This document shows positions 49,993 to 57,645 of a DNA stretch of 64,000 nt, in pieces. How positions within the stretch are numbered: the first letter of the stretch is position 1; each line of letters starts with the position of its first letter. Source of the stretch: Nitrospira sp. MA-1 (GTDB taxonomy: Bacteria > Nitrospirota > Nitrospiria > Nitrospirales > UBA8639); contig JAQJDB010000003.1 in the NCBI GenBank assembly GCA_032139905.1, positions 1-64,000 on the forward strand. The letters are read 5' to 3'. The position numbers and the translations under genes are program-made. The notes beneath the pieces are model-generated. The model searched no databases. It saw only the letters and a program-made list of their open reading frames with translations, and was not told where the DNA came from.

Positions 49993-50181
49993 ACGGGGTT
50001 TCGGCCCCGTGCGACGAGCCACTTTTGTTTCGGCAAAAGGACCCAAAACCATTGACGCCCCGTCTGGACTCATTGCAGAGGAGGGCCGCTAACTTTTTTA
50101 AGAGCGGACCAACTCGCAAGGCTCAAACAAGGTCCGCTGAATGCTAGGAGCGTCCCTCCGGGGGGCCAGCCGGCAGGCGTC
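49993..50181 (-). repeat. Structured repeat copy R18 (type I, chimeric hairpin)
   Basis: Left hairpin arm is CCACTTTTG and right arm CAAAAGGACCC, so the pairing is broken; the crossover lies in the loop. Upstream sequence is shared with R14, the rest with R17. Confidence 0.88.
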
Positions 50182-50304
50182 GGACCATAAGGGATCATTC
50201 AGGAATTTCTATGAAAAACAGAGGAACATCGGAAGGACGATGGCGGGAAGATAGGTGCGGGGGTGCGGCCCGGCGAAATTATTTCGGTGGGGTGGCTGGT
50301 GTGA

Positions 50305-51243
50305 TTATCTTCTATTCACTGACATTGTGGGGGGTTGAGAGCGGTTTTTTCTTTTTGCTTTTCCCCGGGTTCCATTGATCTTTGATATTTTTCTGTTGAC
50401 CCATTCGTTTAAGGCTATCCATACGGTGTTCTCGCCACTATCGGCTCTGGCTATCTCCTGTGCAAGCGTGAGAATCTCTTGATACGAACGCACGTGTAAT
50501 GCTACCTGATCCTGTCTGACCATCTGCGTGAATTCTCCCCATTCATGGGATTTGACCTTTTTGGCCATGGGCAGATCCGCATTGTCTGCATAGACGATGA
50601 CCACCGCCGGTTGCTTGTTTTTCTGCCGTGCCAGCTTATAGGCCACCACCAGATTGCGCATCCATTGGTAGGCCGCTCCCGCGAATGGGCAGGGCTGGTA
50701 ATCAGTTTCGGCATCCAGATAAAAGACCTTCGGAATGATGTCCCAATATTGGATGCCTTTGTCACTTAAGGGGCAACGACTGGTCATGGTAATTCCGCGA
50801 AGGCTTTTCTGCATATAGTTTCCCTGGCACGGGATAGAGCCATTGCGCCGTACCGTTTGCGAACAGGCGCCTCCATCCTGCTCGGTGAATTTACATTCAA
50901 ACAGAATCACCGAATTGGGACTTTCCGCATAGACATCCACTTGCGTCGGGCGAGGTTCATTGAGCAATGATGGGCGAACGCGCGATTCCAGGGTGATGTT
51001 CCAGGGACCGCCGGCCGGAACCCCAAGGTTGGTTGCCAGCGCATCAAGAATCACATCACAATCGGATGAGGTTTTGATGGTACCGAAGACATCAATGGCC
51101 AGGGCTTGGGATGAATGTGTCACATGCGTATCGATGGCTTCTCCCCGGCCTGTGTGCCACGGAAATGTTTCCCATGGTTCACAGGCTTGATGCGCGGGGG
51201 GAAAGATATTGCGTTCGATGCGTGTTCTGGTGGCTTGGTCCAT
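50305..51243 (-). CDS. PD-(D/E)XK-type nuclease-like protein
   Basis: 312 residues. RPTQVDVYAESPNSVILFEC-K carries D-x(n)-ExK (VDVY and FECKF), followed by cysteines (CSQT, CQGN, SRCPL), then helical sequence and a basic tail. It could be a stand-alone restriction enzyme or a related repair nuclease; no partner methylase is beside it. The start has no clear ribosome site. Confidence 0.65.
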   Translation of the reverse strand: MDQATRTRIERNIFPPAHQACEPWETFPWHTGRGEAIDTHVTHSSQALAIDVFGTIKTSSDCDVILDALATNLGVPAGGPWNITLESRVRPSLLNEPRPTQVDVYAESPNSVILFECKFTEQDGGACSQTVRRNGSIPCQGNYMQKSLRGITMTSRCPLSDKGIQYWDIIPKVFYLDAETDYQPCPFAGAAYQWMRNLVVAYKLARQKNKQPAVVIVYADNADLPMAKKVKSHEWGEFTQMVRQDQVALHVRSYQEILTLAQEIARADSGENTVWIALNEWVNRKISKINGTRGKAKRKNRSQPPTMSVNRR

Positions 51244-51546
51244 AGGCGTCGGCTTTCATTGTGAGACTGGGATGTCGGAATGTGGTGTTTATGGTTTGTA
51301 TCGGTAAATGGGGCTTGAAGCTGAATATAGAGGGGAATCGAGATTAGCGTTTTTATTTTTAAAAAGGCTGCATAAGGATGAAAATTGTTTCACCTACCGC
51401 ACCTCTGGGATTTCGGAGTGAGAGAAGAAGGCCCACTCCACATCCCCTATTGTGCCTCTTTGACATGAAACCTTCTTACAACGAATGAGAAAAAGATCGC
51501 TGACCGATCGGGAATGTTCGAAGCGATGCGAATAAATGATTGATCC
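51244..51546. other. Intergenic region between the nuclease-like gene and R19
   Basis: About 300 bases with no supportable reading frame, no ribosome site and no repeat. AT-rich around 51340-51400. Confidence 0.5.
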
Positions 51547-51684
51547 CGGGTTTCGGCCCGGCAGCCGAGCCACTTTTGCTTCGGCAAAAGTAACCAAAAC
51601 CATTGACGCCCCGTCTGGCCGCATTGGAGGGGAGGGACGCTAACCTGAGAGGAGCGACCCTCCTGGGGCCAGCCGGCAGGCGTC
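51547..51684 (-). repeat. Structured repeat copy R19 (type I, apical stem deleted)
   Basis: Outer stem and AGGGACGCT stem remain, but the GCGGACC stem and the apical loop have been lost (direct jump from CTAACCTGAGAG to AGCGACCCT). Confidence 0.8.
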
Positions 51685-51725
51685 GGAACAACATTAAAGC
51701 GTACCGAGACAAAGCCACGGACGGC

Positions 51726-51921
51726 AGGCAAACTCGCGGAGTTTATCCTGAGCCAACGCCGAAGGGCTCAAACACTGCCCGCCTTTCCTCCGGTGCCGGT
51801 TGCACGGCTCGGTCATGCCACAAGGCCAGGAGAGGCTAGCGGGGATGAATGAATTCGCCGGGCTCATACACGGTCCACTAGAGGGAAGAGCGTCCCTCCT
51901 GTAGACCAGCCGGCAGTCGTC
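51726..51921 (-). repeat. Structured repeat copy R20 (III/I hybrid, no tail)
   Basis: Right half of type III (GCAAACTCGC to CGGTGCCGG, GGCTCGGTCATGCC) joined to the type I left half ending CAGTCGTC. It lacks the tail hairpins. It is the last repeat of the island. Confidence 0.8.
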
Positions 51922-52110
51922 GATCTATTAGGAACATTCCAGGGCCTCCCATGAAGCAGACTGGAGAGATGGAAGGCTGCCTTGTCTGAACACCACTGCC
52001 GCTGCAGATTTTTTCAGCATACTGCGGGGTGGCACTTTTTCCCTAACCGATGGCTGGGGGCATTGCGTTTATCGAAGATTTTCTTTTCCTCGATTGGGTA
52101 TAATCCCGCT

Positions 52111-53181
52111 ATGCGTGACTTGATAATATCGACTCTTCGATGCCACGTTCCCATGATGAGGACTTCGGCCTTTCTCATGCCGTTTTTCACTGCGCTCTGC
52201 CTCATCATCCTCCCGGTATCTGCGCAATCGGTACAGTCCGAGACGGACCAGGGCGCATGGCAGACGGAAACCCCGGCACCCACGAAGCGGACTGAGGTGG
52301 CAGCCGCGACCTTGAACAATACAATTTACGTCGTGGGCGGTTTTGAGCAGCCCGGCTTGAGCAACTTCATCAATCTTGGGATCACTCCATCCCTCCAAGC
52401 CTACGATCCCGCCACAGACCGATGGACGGCCAAAGCGCCCATGCCCATCGGCCTACACCATCTGGGTATCGGGGTGGTAGGCGGCAAGCTGTATGTCATT
52501 GGCGGTTACAAGCAGGGGGGGCTCAGCGTCTGGCAGCCCGTGGCCACGGTGTATGCCTACGATCCAGCCATGGACACTTGGACGGAGCGCGCCCCCATGC
52601 CGACTCCTCGCGGGGCCTTGTCCGTGACAGCGCACGACGGAAAACTGTATGCCATCGGCGGCTACGACGGGAAGGCCAATAGCCCTGCCGTCGAGATCTA
52701 CGATCCCCAAACCAATACCTGGACTGTGCGCACGCCGTTGCCGACCCCTCGCGATCATCTTGCGGCCGCAACCGTGTCCGGTAAGGTGTACGCAATCGGC
52801 GGACGAGTAAACGGCGACTATCGGCAAAATCTCGCTGTCATGGAGGTGTACGATCCCGTCACCGACCGCTGGTCGCGGGCCGCAGATCTTCCGGCTGCCC
52901 GCAGTGGAATCACCGCGGCCGAAGTTGGCGGTCGGATTTATGTTTTCGGCGGCGAAAAGGAAGAGGGTACCTTTCGTGAAAACGAGGCGTATGATCCGGC
53001 GCGTAACGTCTGGCAAACCATGGCACCCATGACGACAGGACGCCACGGCCTCGGGTCTGCGGTAGTGGATGGCCGTATATACGTCATCAGTGGCGGGCCG
53101 ACTCCAGGAGGCTCCTTTAGTGATCTGAACGAAGTCTTTACTCCACCTGAATCCGGTACCTCCAAACGCTCTAACCCATGA
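52111..53181 (+). CDS. Secreted Kelch-repeat beta-propeller protein
   Basis: 356 residues from ATG 52111, chosen over ATG 52153 because a TATAAT (52099-52104) sits just before it; both give an exported protein. Signal segment AFLMPFFTALCLIILPVSAQ. Six Kelch motifs with a GG pair: IYVVGGFEQ, LYVIGGYKQ, LYAIGGYDG, VYAIGGRVN, IYVFGGEKE, IYVISGGPT. A six-bladed propeller in the periplasm. Ligand unknown; a glycan or protein is typical. Confidence 0.78.
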   Translation: MRDLIISTLRCHVPMMRTSAFLMPFFTALCLIILPVSAQSVQSETDQGAWQTETPAPTKRTEVAAATLNNTIYVVGGFEQPGLSNFINLGITPSLQAYDPATDRWTAKAPMPIGLHHLGIGVVGGKLYVIGGYKQGGLSVWQPVATVYAYDPAMDTWTERAPMPTPRGALSVTAHDGKLYAIGGYDGKANSPAVEIYDPQTNTWTVRTPLPTPRDHLAAATVSGKVYAIGGRVNGDYRQNLAVMEVYDPVTDRWSRAADLPAARSGITAAEVGGRIYVFGGEKEEGTFRENEAYDPARNVWQTMAPMTTGRHGLGSAVVDGRIYVISGGPTPGGSFSDLNEVFTPPESGTSKRSNP

Positions 53182-53320
53182 GGCGCAAATCAGCCTGACA
53201 GATCTGGTCCCTCGAAATATTTGAGATGACATATTTTCATGGGGCATCGTATAATTTAGTCAGTAGATAGGAATTGGTGATGTTTAGCGGATTTTGATTC
53301 AGGGCTTGAAAGGAGAATGT

Positions 53321-53599
53321 ATGGAGTGGAGAGCGAGTCATATTTTAGTGAAAGAAAAAGGGTTAGCGGACGACCTGAGAAAACGCCTGAAAACCGGTGG
53401 TAAATTTGCCGAATTGGCGAAAGAATTCTCGACCTGCCCCAGTGGTTCCAAAAGTGGGGATCTTGGCTGGTTTGGTCCCGGCAAAATGGTCAAGGCCTTT
53501 GAAGATGCGGTCAAACGCCTGGGGCATGGCAGTCTGAGCCCTGTGGTTAAAACCCAATTCGGGTACCACATCATTAAAAAAACCGGACAGAAGGAATAA
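53321..53599 (+). CDS. Parvulin-type peptidyl-prolyl isomerase (PpiC-like)
   Basis: 92 residues from ATG 53321 (AAGGAG upstream). ASHILVKEKG, GGKFAELAKEFSTCPSGSK, SGDLGWFGPGKMVKAF and TQFGYHIIKK are the complete single parvulin domain. No signal peptide, so a cytosolic folding catalyst. Confidence 0.92.
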   Translation: MEWRASHILVKEKGLADDLRKRLKTGGKFAELAKEFSTCPSGSKSGDLGWFGPGKMVKAFEDAVKRLGHGSLSPVVKTQFGYHIIKKTGQKE

Positions 53600-54415
53600 T
53601 CTTCCTGACAGATTCATCTTCCGCGATTCTCAAAGATTATTTCGAACAGATGACCCGGAGGTTTTCCTGCCCTACATTTTCGGGATCATACGTAAATGAT
53701 GGCTCGAGCCCTTCAACGTGACTCTCAGGACAAGTTCTAGAAGGCTCCGTGCCTCTGCTGGTCATCCTCAAACGTATAGGCCCTCCTTAGTTATCGGTTC
53801 AGAATGATGAGCGCTGTGGGGCTGGCGGTTTGACCGCCTTGCGGCTTCGTGATTAAGGCCGTCATGCCGAAATAGCCACCTGATGTGAGCCTAGGCCTTG
53901 TCATTGTCGATAATGGATTGGCGTGCTTGCGAATCGTTCCGACGATGAAACTCACGACACATGCTTCTTCAATTAGGACAGACCCCATAGGTTTTCCTGG
54001 CGTATTGTGGCCATATCACCAATGGGCTCCCTATATAAATAATGAACGCGCGTTTCGTCAAAGAATTTCTCCATCACGTATCTGATCGGATACAGGATCG
54101 TATCTGATTGGATACGCAATCTCCCACTCCACACATATTCCATTTTCCATTGGCGTTCCTTTTGTTTCTTTCTTTTTCTATAATCCCGCTGATTTGTCAT
54201 GTGATCAGCCAGTGACGGAGGAGCCTTCCGTTGCGCTCGCATGAATCTTGAGTTTCCAGTAGGCAGGAACGGGAGAGTGGCTGTCATTTTTTATCAAATG
54301 GAGGACGTTTTGAGTTGTCCAACCACACAGATGTTCTTTCCCTTCAGCAATGAGACGAAGCCGAAATGCCTTATCCGACAGGTATCGGATTCCAGGGAAA
54401 ACTTGCGAGTGAATC
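53600..54415. other. Long intergenic region before the 1050-residue membrane protein
   Basis: 816 bases. Open frames on the reverse strand (53791-53988, 53973-54287, 54205-54456) lack ribosome sites and family resemblance. It holds the palindromes below and 54373-54390 ATCCGA/TCGGAT. Probably regulatory or remnant DNA. Confidence 0.5.
54078..54115. promoter_or_regulatory. Paired operator-like palindromes
   Basis: GTATC-TGATCG-GATAC (54078-54093) and GTATC-TGATTG-GATAC (54100-54115): two 16-bp palindromes 22 bp apart, or two helical turns, an arrangement suiting cooperative binding of a dimeric regulator. 300 bases upstream of the membrane protein. Confidence 0.55.
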
Positions 54416-57400
54416 ATGTCTTTTGAAAAAAGTGATGACTCAAAAATTCCTGTCACGGGGTTATTGATTCTGCTAACCGTGCTTGGAGGATTTCTGTATT
54501 ACCAACAACCCTTTCGAAGTGAACGACCCGTTAATGAACAACAAGGCAAGTCGTTGATCGTTGGGGACAAGCGGGTTCAAAGCCGGCTCTGGCAGGACCC
54601 TTTCGCATCGGTAAAGGCTCATAAAAATGCCGAACCCAAGGCCAACCAATCTCAGTCTGAGGCCCCGTCATTACAAGATTCCTCCAATGGTTCCGGGACC
54701 AGGGATCATCATAAATTAGGCATTCAGTTGCGTGAGATCACAGAGACCATAGGGACAACCGAACCACCATTCAAAGTCCTGATCGTCGTGACAGAAGGGA
54801 CTCCCTTTGCTTCCGGAACAGAATACCGGTTACGCCATAGATACGCGGTGGTGTCCGCTCTCGGGGAGGCCGGGTATATCCCCGAAGAAGGGGAGTTTTT
54901 CCGATATTTTGGGTGGGACCGCACAAAACTTAAAGGAAATGATACCTGCTGGGATGAAAGTTGTCCCGCCCTTGATGTGCCGCTCGAATGGTTTAAACCA
55001 CAGGACAAGCAAAAAAACAATGTCCTGGTCTTATGGGTCAAGGATCAGGACCTGGAGAAAAAGCCCTTGGCGTCCCTGGAAGGCCTCGTGGCATTCGTCA
55101 AAAATCCAGAACCGGACTTTCGAAAGAATCAACAAGGTAAACATTCACCTGATCCCACCATGTCGTTTACGGTTTTAGGGCCCTTTCATTCCGGAACGTT
55201 ACGCGCCATGATCGGCGAAGTGCTCGCAAAGCGGAGTCAGGAACCTCCCTCCACCTCTCCAACAGAGGGTTCGCACGCGATTGAATACCTTTCCTTTTCT
55301 GCAACGGCGTCTGATGCCGTTCTATTTGAAGGTTTCCCTCTTGGGAGAGAAGAATGTGTGAGTGAAGCCACGTGCTGGGAGTATATGAGGTCCTTGAACT
55401 TTGATGTGCATCGTGTCATCGGAACAGATGAAGAACTGGCTAGAACACTCGTCGAGGAATTAACCAAACGAAGGGTGGACCTTCAAAATGGACATGATCA
55501 TATTGCCTTGATCGGCGAGTGGGATACGCTCTATGGGCGGAAATTGCCTCTGACCTTTCTTGAGGTGACGAAAACGACTCCGGATCTTGATCTGATATCC
55601 AAAATTGAAAATTTAGGAGACGTCGACTGGCCGGATTGGGCCCATCGCTTTAGCTATCTTCGTGGAATTGACGGTGAGCTTCCCCAGAATATGAATGGCT
55701 CTGACGGAAACTCCAAGGGTGACGGAACCGATTCCGGAAACTTTTTAAATTTCCGCAATAGAGGTCTTGAACGCCCCGAAGGCCCGTCGCAATTCGATTA
55801 CCTGAGGCGTTTGGCCTTACAAATTAAAGTCGAAGATCAAAAGATTCGTGAACGCTGTATGGACAATGTGGGGGAAGGATCGTGGCCCATCTGTCCGGGC
55901 TTTAAGGCCATGGGCATTTTGGCAGGAGATGTCTATGACAAACTGCTGCTCCTCCAAGCGTTACGGAAGGAATTTCCCGGGGTCATTTTCTTTACCACCG
56001 ATCTTGATACCCGTCTCCTCCATCCGGCCCAATATCAATGGACACGGAATCTTCTGATTGCTTCCCATTTTGGCCTACGCCTTCATCCCCAGATTCAGGG
56101 CTCGATTCCCCCCTTTCGTGATGCCTATCAAACCTCGTTATTCTTATCCACGCTGCTGGCTCTTGACCCTGTCACCGTATGTCGGACAGCTTCCTCCTTT
56201 TTTTCTCATGGGACATGCGACGACTCACCAGACACCCACTCTTACAAAAGAACGCCGAGAGTCTTCGAGGTCGGACTGACAGGCGCGTACGACCTGAGTG
56301 CCGACCCCAGCACCATTCATGCTGCACGACCGGATTTTGAAAAGGGAAAGCCGGCCCCCCTCATTAGCTTGCGGACGTTCTTACTGCTGGGATGTATTGT
56401 ATTAGGTGGTTGGGTGATTTATGCGGCCATGAGCCGGAGAGCCGTGTTTCTTGCCAAGACCACGTGCAAGTCCCATATGTTTTGGATTTTCCTGGCCGCA
56501 ATCGTCGGTATGTACTCCTTGCTTTTGGTGTCCATCACAGACCAACTCAAGGATGGAGAACCATTTGTCTGGCTGGAAGGCATCAGTGCTTGGCCCACCG
56601 AAGTACTCCGGTTAGCGGCGTTCTTTTTGAGTCTCTTGTTCCTTTGCCGAGGATACAGAACCCTTCAGGCCAAATTTCGTCAAATGGAAGAGGAATTTCA
56701 ACTCCATCCAGGGCAATGTTCAGGATGGTTCGAATGGAAAAAATGGATGGAATTCGGCCCTGATCCTATAGGGAGTCGCGTATCCCCCAAAAATACCGTT
56801 CGGGAATGCTGGGAAGTCTATACGGCATTAATGAGCCTCAAATGCGCGGGATCCCGTGTGGTCGTTCAAACGATCGTCTACTTGTTTCTTTTTGCCTTTC
56901 CAATCTTTTTTCTCATTGGATTTCCCACCACCCCTTGCCGGGGTGACACGTGTTTCATCTGGGATAAGATGATTCTCTTATTGAGCGTGGTCACCATGTG
57001 GCTCCTGGTGTTTTTTGTGGTGTATGCGACACGGCTTTGCGCCCGGATGGTGGATTGGGCATTACAACGAGGGGTTCACTGGCCCATTCAGGATTCGGTC
57101 CGGGAACCCTGGTTCCACAGTACACTGAACATTTCCCTGGCCCATATCCAACAGAGTCTGCGGTTCTGTGGCCAGCTCACAGAAGTGGTTGGGACCTTAA
57201 TCTATTATCCCTTTATTATCGTCCTGGTCATGATTGTGTCACGCTCTTCATTTTTTGATGACTGGGATCTTCCGATCAGTCTTCTTCTCGTGATAGGGAG
57301 CAACATCGGGCTGGCCATTTTTTCAGCCTTCCATTTCCGGCAAACGGCTGAGAACGCCAGGGGACGCGTTCTCAATGAGTTGACGTCCATGTTGAGCACG

Positions 57401-57568
57401 AGTTCAGGCTCTGCACGAAAAGCTCAAATACAGAAGGTCATCAGCGGGGTGCAGCACTTTAGAAAAGGGGCGTTTTGCCCGTTTGCCGAACAACCCATTT
57501 TGAAGGCCTTTGCGATTCCTTCCGGTGGCTATTTCCTCATGCTGTTTATTGAATATCTTGGCAGGTGA
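54416..57568 (+). CDS. Large multi-pass membrane protein of unknown function
   Basis: 1050 residues. One N-terminal membrane helix (~13-28, VTGLLILLTVLGGFLYY), then about 600 soluble residues with periplasmic-binding-like features (FKVLIVVTEGTPFASGTEYR, GLVAFVK, LIGEWDTLYGRKLPLTFLEV, HFGLRLHPQIQGSIPPFRDA), then about seven transmembrane segments (TFLLLGCIVLGGWVIYAAM, FWIFLAAIVGMYSLLLVSI, MILLLSVVTMWLLVFFVVYA and others). I do not recognise the family. It could be a sensor or a transport component. Preceded by paired palindromes. Confidence 0.7.
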   Translation: MSFEKSDDSKIPVTGLLILLTVLGGFLYYQQPFRSERPVNEQQGKSLIVGDKRVQSRLWQDPFASVKAHKNAEPKANQSQSEAPSLQDSSNGSGTRDHHKLGIQLREITETIGTTEPPFKVLIVVTEGTPFASGTEYRLRHRYAVVSALGEAGYIPEEGEFFRYFGWDRTKLKGNDTCWDESCPALDVPLEWFKPQDKQKNNVLVLWVKDQDLEKKPLASLEGLVAFVKNPEPDFRKNQQGKHSPDPTMSFTVLGPFHSGTLRAMIGEVLAKRSQEPPSTSPTEGSHAIEYLSFSATASDAVLFEGFPLGREECVSEATCWEYMRSLNFDVHRVIGTDEELARTLVEELTKRRVDLQNGHDHIALIGEWDTLYGRKLPLTFLEVTKTTPDLDLISKIENLGDVDWPDWAHRFSYLRGIDGELPQNMNGSDGNSKGDGTDSGNFLNFRNRGLERPEGPSQFDYLRRLALQIKVEDQKIRERCMDNVGEGSWPICPGFKAMGILAGDVYDKLLLLQALRKEFPGVIFFTTDLDTRLLHPAQYQWTRNLLIASHFGLRLHPQIQGSIPPFRDAYQTSLFLSTLLALDPVTVCRTASSFFSHGTCDDSPDTHSYKRTPRVFEVGLTGAYDLSADPSTIHAARPDFEKGKPAPLISLRTFLLLGCIVLGGWVIYAAMSRRAVFLAKTTCKSHMFWIFLAAIVGMYSLLLVSITDQLKDGEPFVWLEGISAWPTEVLRLAAFFLSLLFLCRGYRTLQAKFRQMEEEFQLHPGQCSGWFEWKKWMEFGPDPIGSRVSPKNTVRECWEVYTALMSLKCAGSRVVVQTIVYLFLFAFPIFFLIGFPTTPCRGDTCFIWDKMILLLSVVTMWLLVFFVVYATRLCARMVDWALQRGVHWPIQDSVREPWFHSTLNISLAHIQQSLRFCGQLTEVVGTLIYYPFIIVLVMIVSRSSFFDDWDLPISLLLVIGSNIGLAIFSAFHFRQTAENARGRVLNELTSMLSTSSGSARKAQIQKVISGVQHFRKGAFCPFAEQPILKAFAIPSGGYFLMLFIEYLGR

Positions 57569-57595
57569 TTGGACCGGAATCCATTGAAGAGAACC

Positions 57596-57632
57596 ATCCC
57601 ACGGGGAGCCACGATTATACTCCCCGTGGGAT
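57596..57632. terminator. Bidirectional hairpin terminator
   Basis: ATCCCACGGGGAG/CTCCCCGTGGGAT, a perfect 13-bp GC-rich stem with an 11-nt loop between convergent genes. The reverse strand has a pyrimidine-rich tail. Confidence 0.7.
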
Positions 57633-57645
57633 TGATGGAGTGGCG

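Noticed and set aside
18388-51921. CRISPR array
   Set aside because: Copies are long, irregularly spaced and separated by genes; no cas genes are present.
53973-54456. Reverse-strand open frames in the 816-bp intergenic region
   Set aside because: Overlapping frames without ribosome sites or recognisable motifs; the second overlaps the start of the membrane protein gene.
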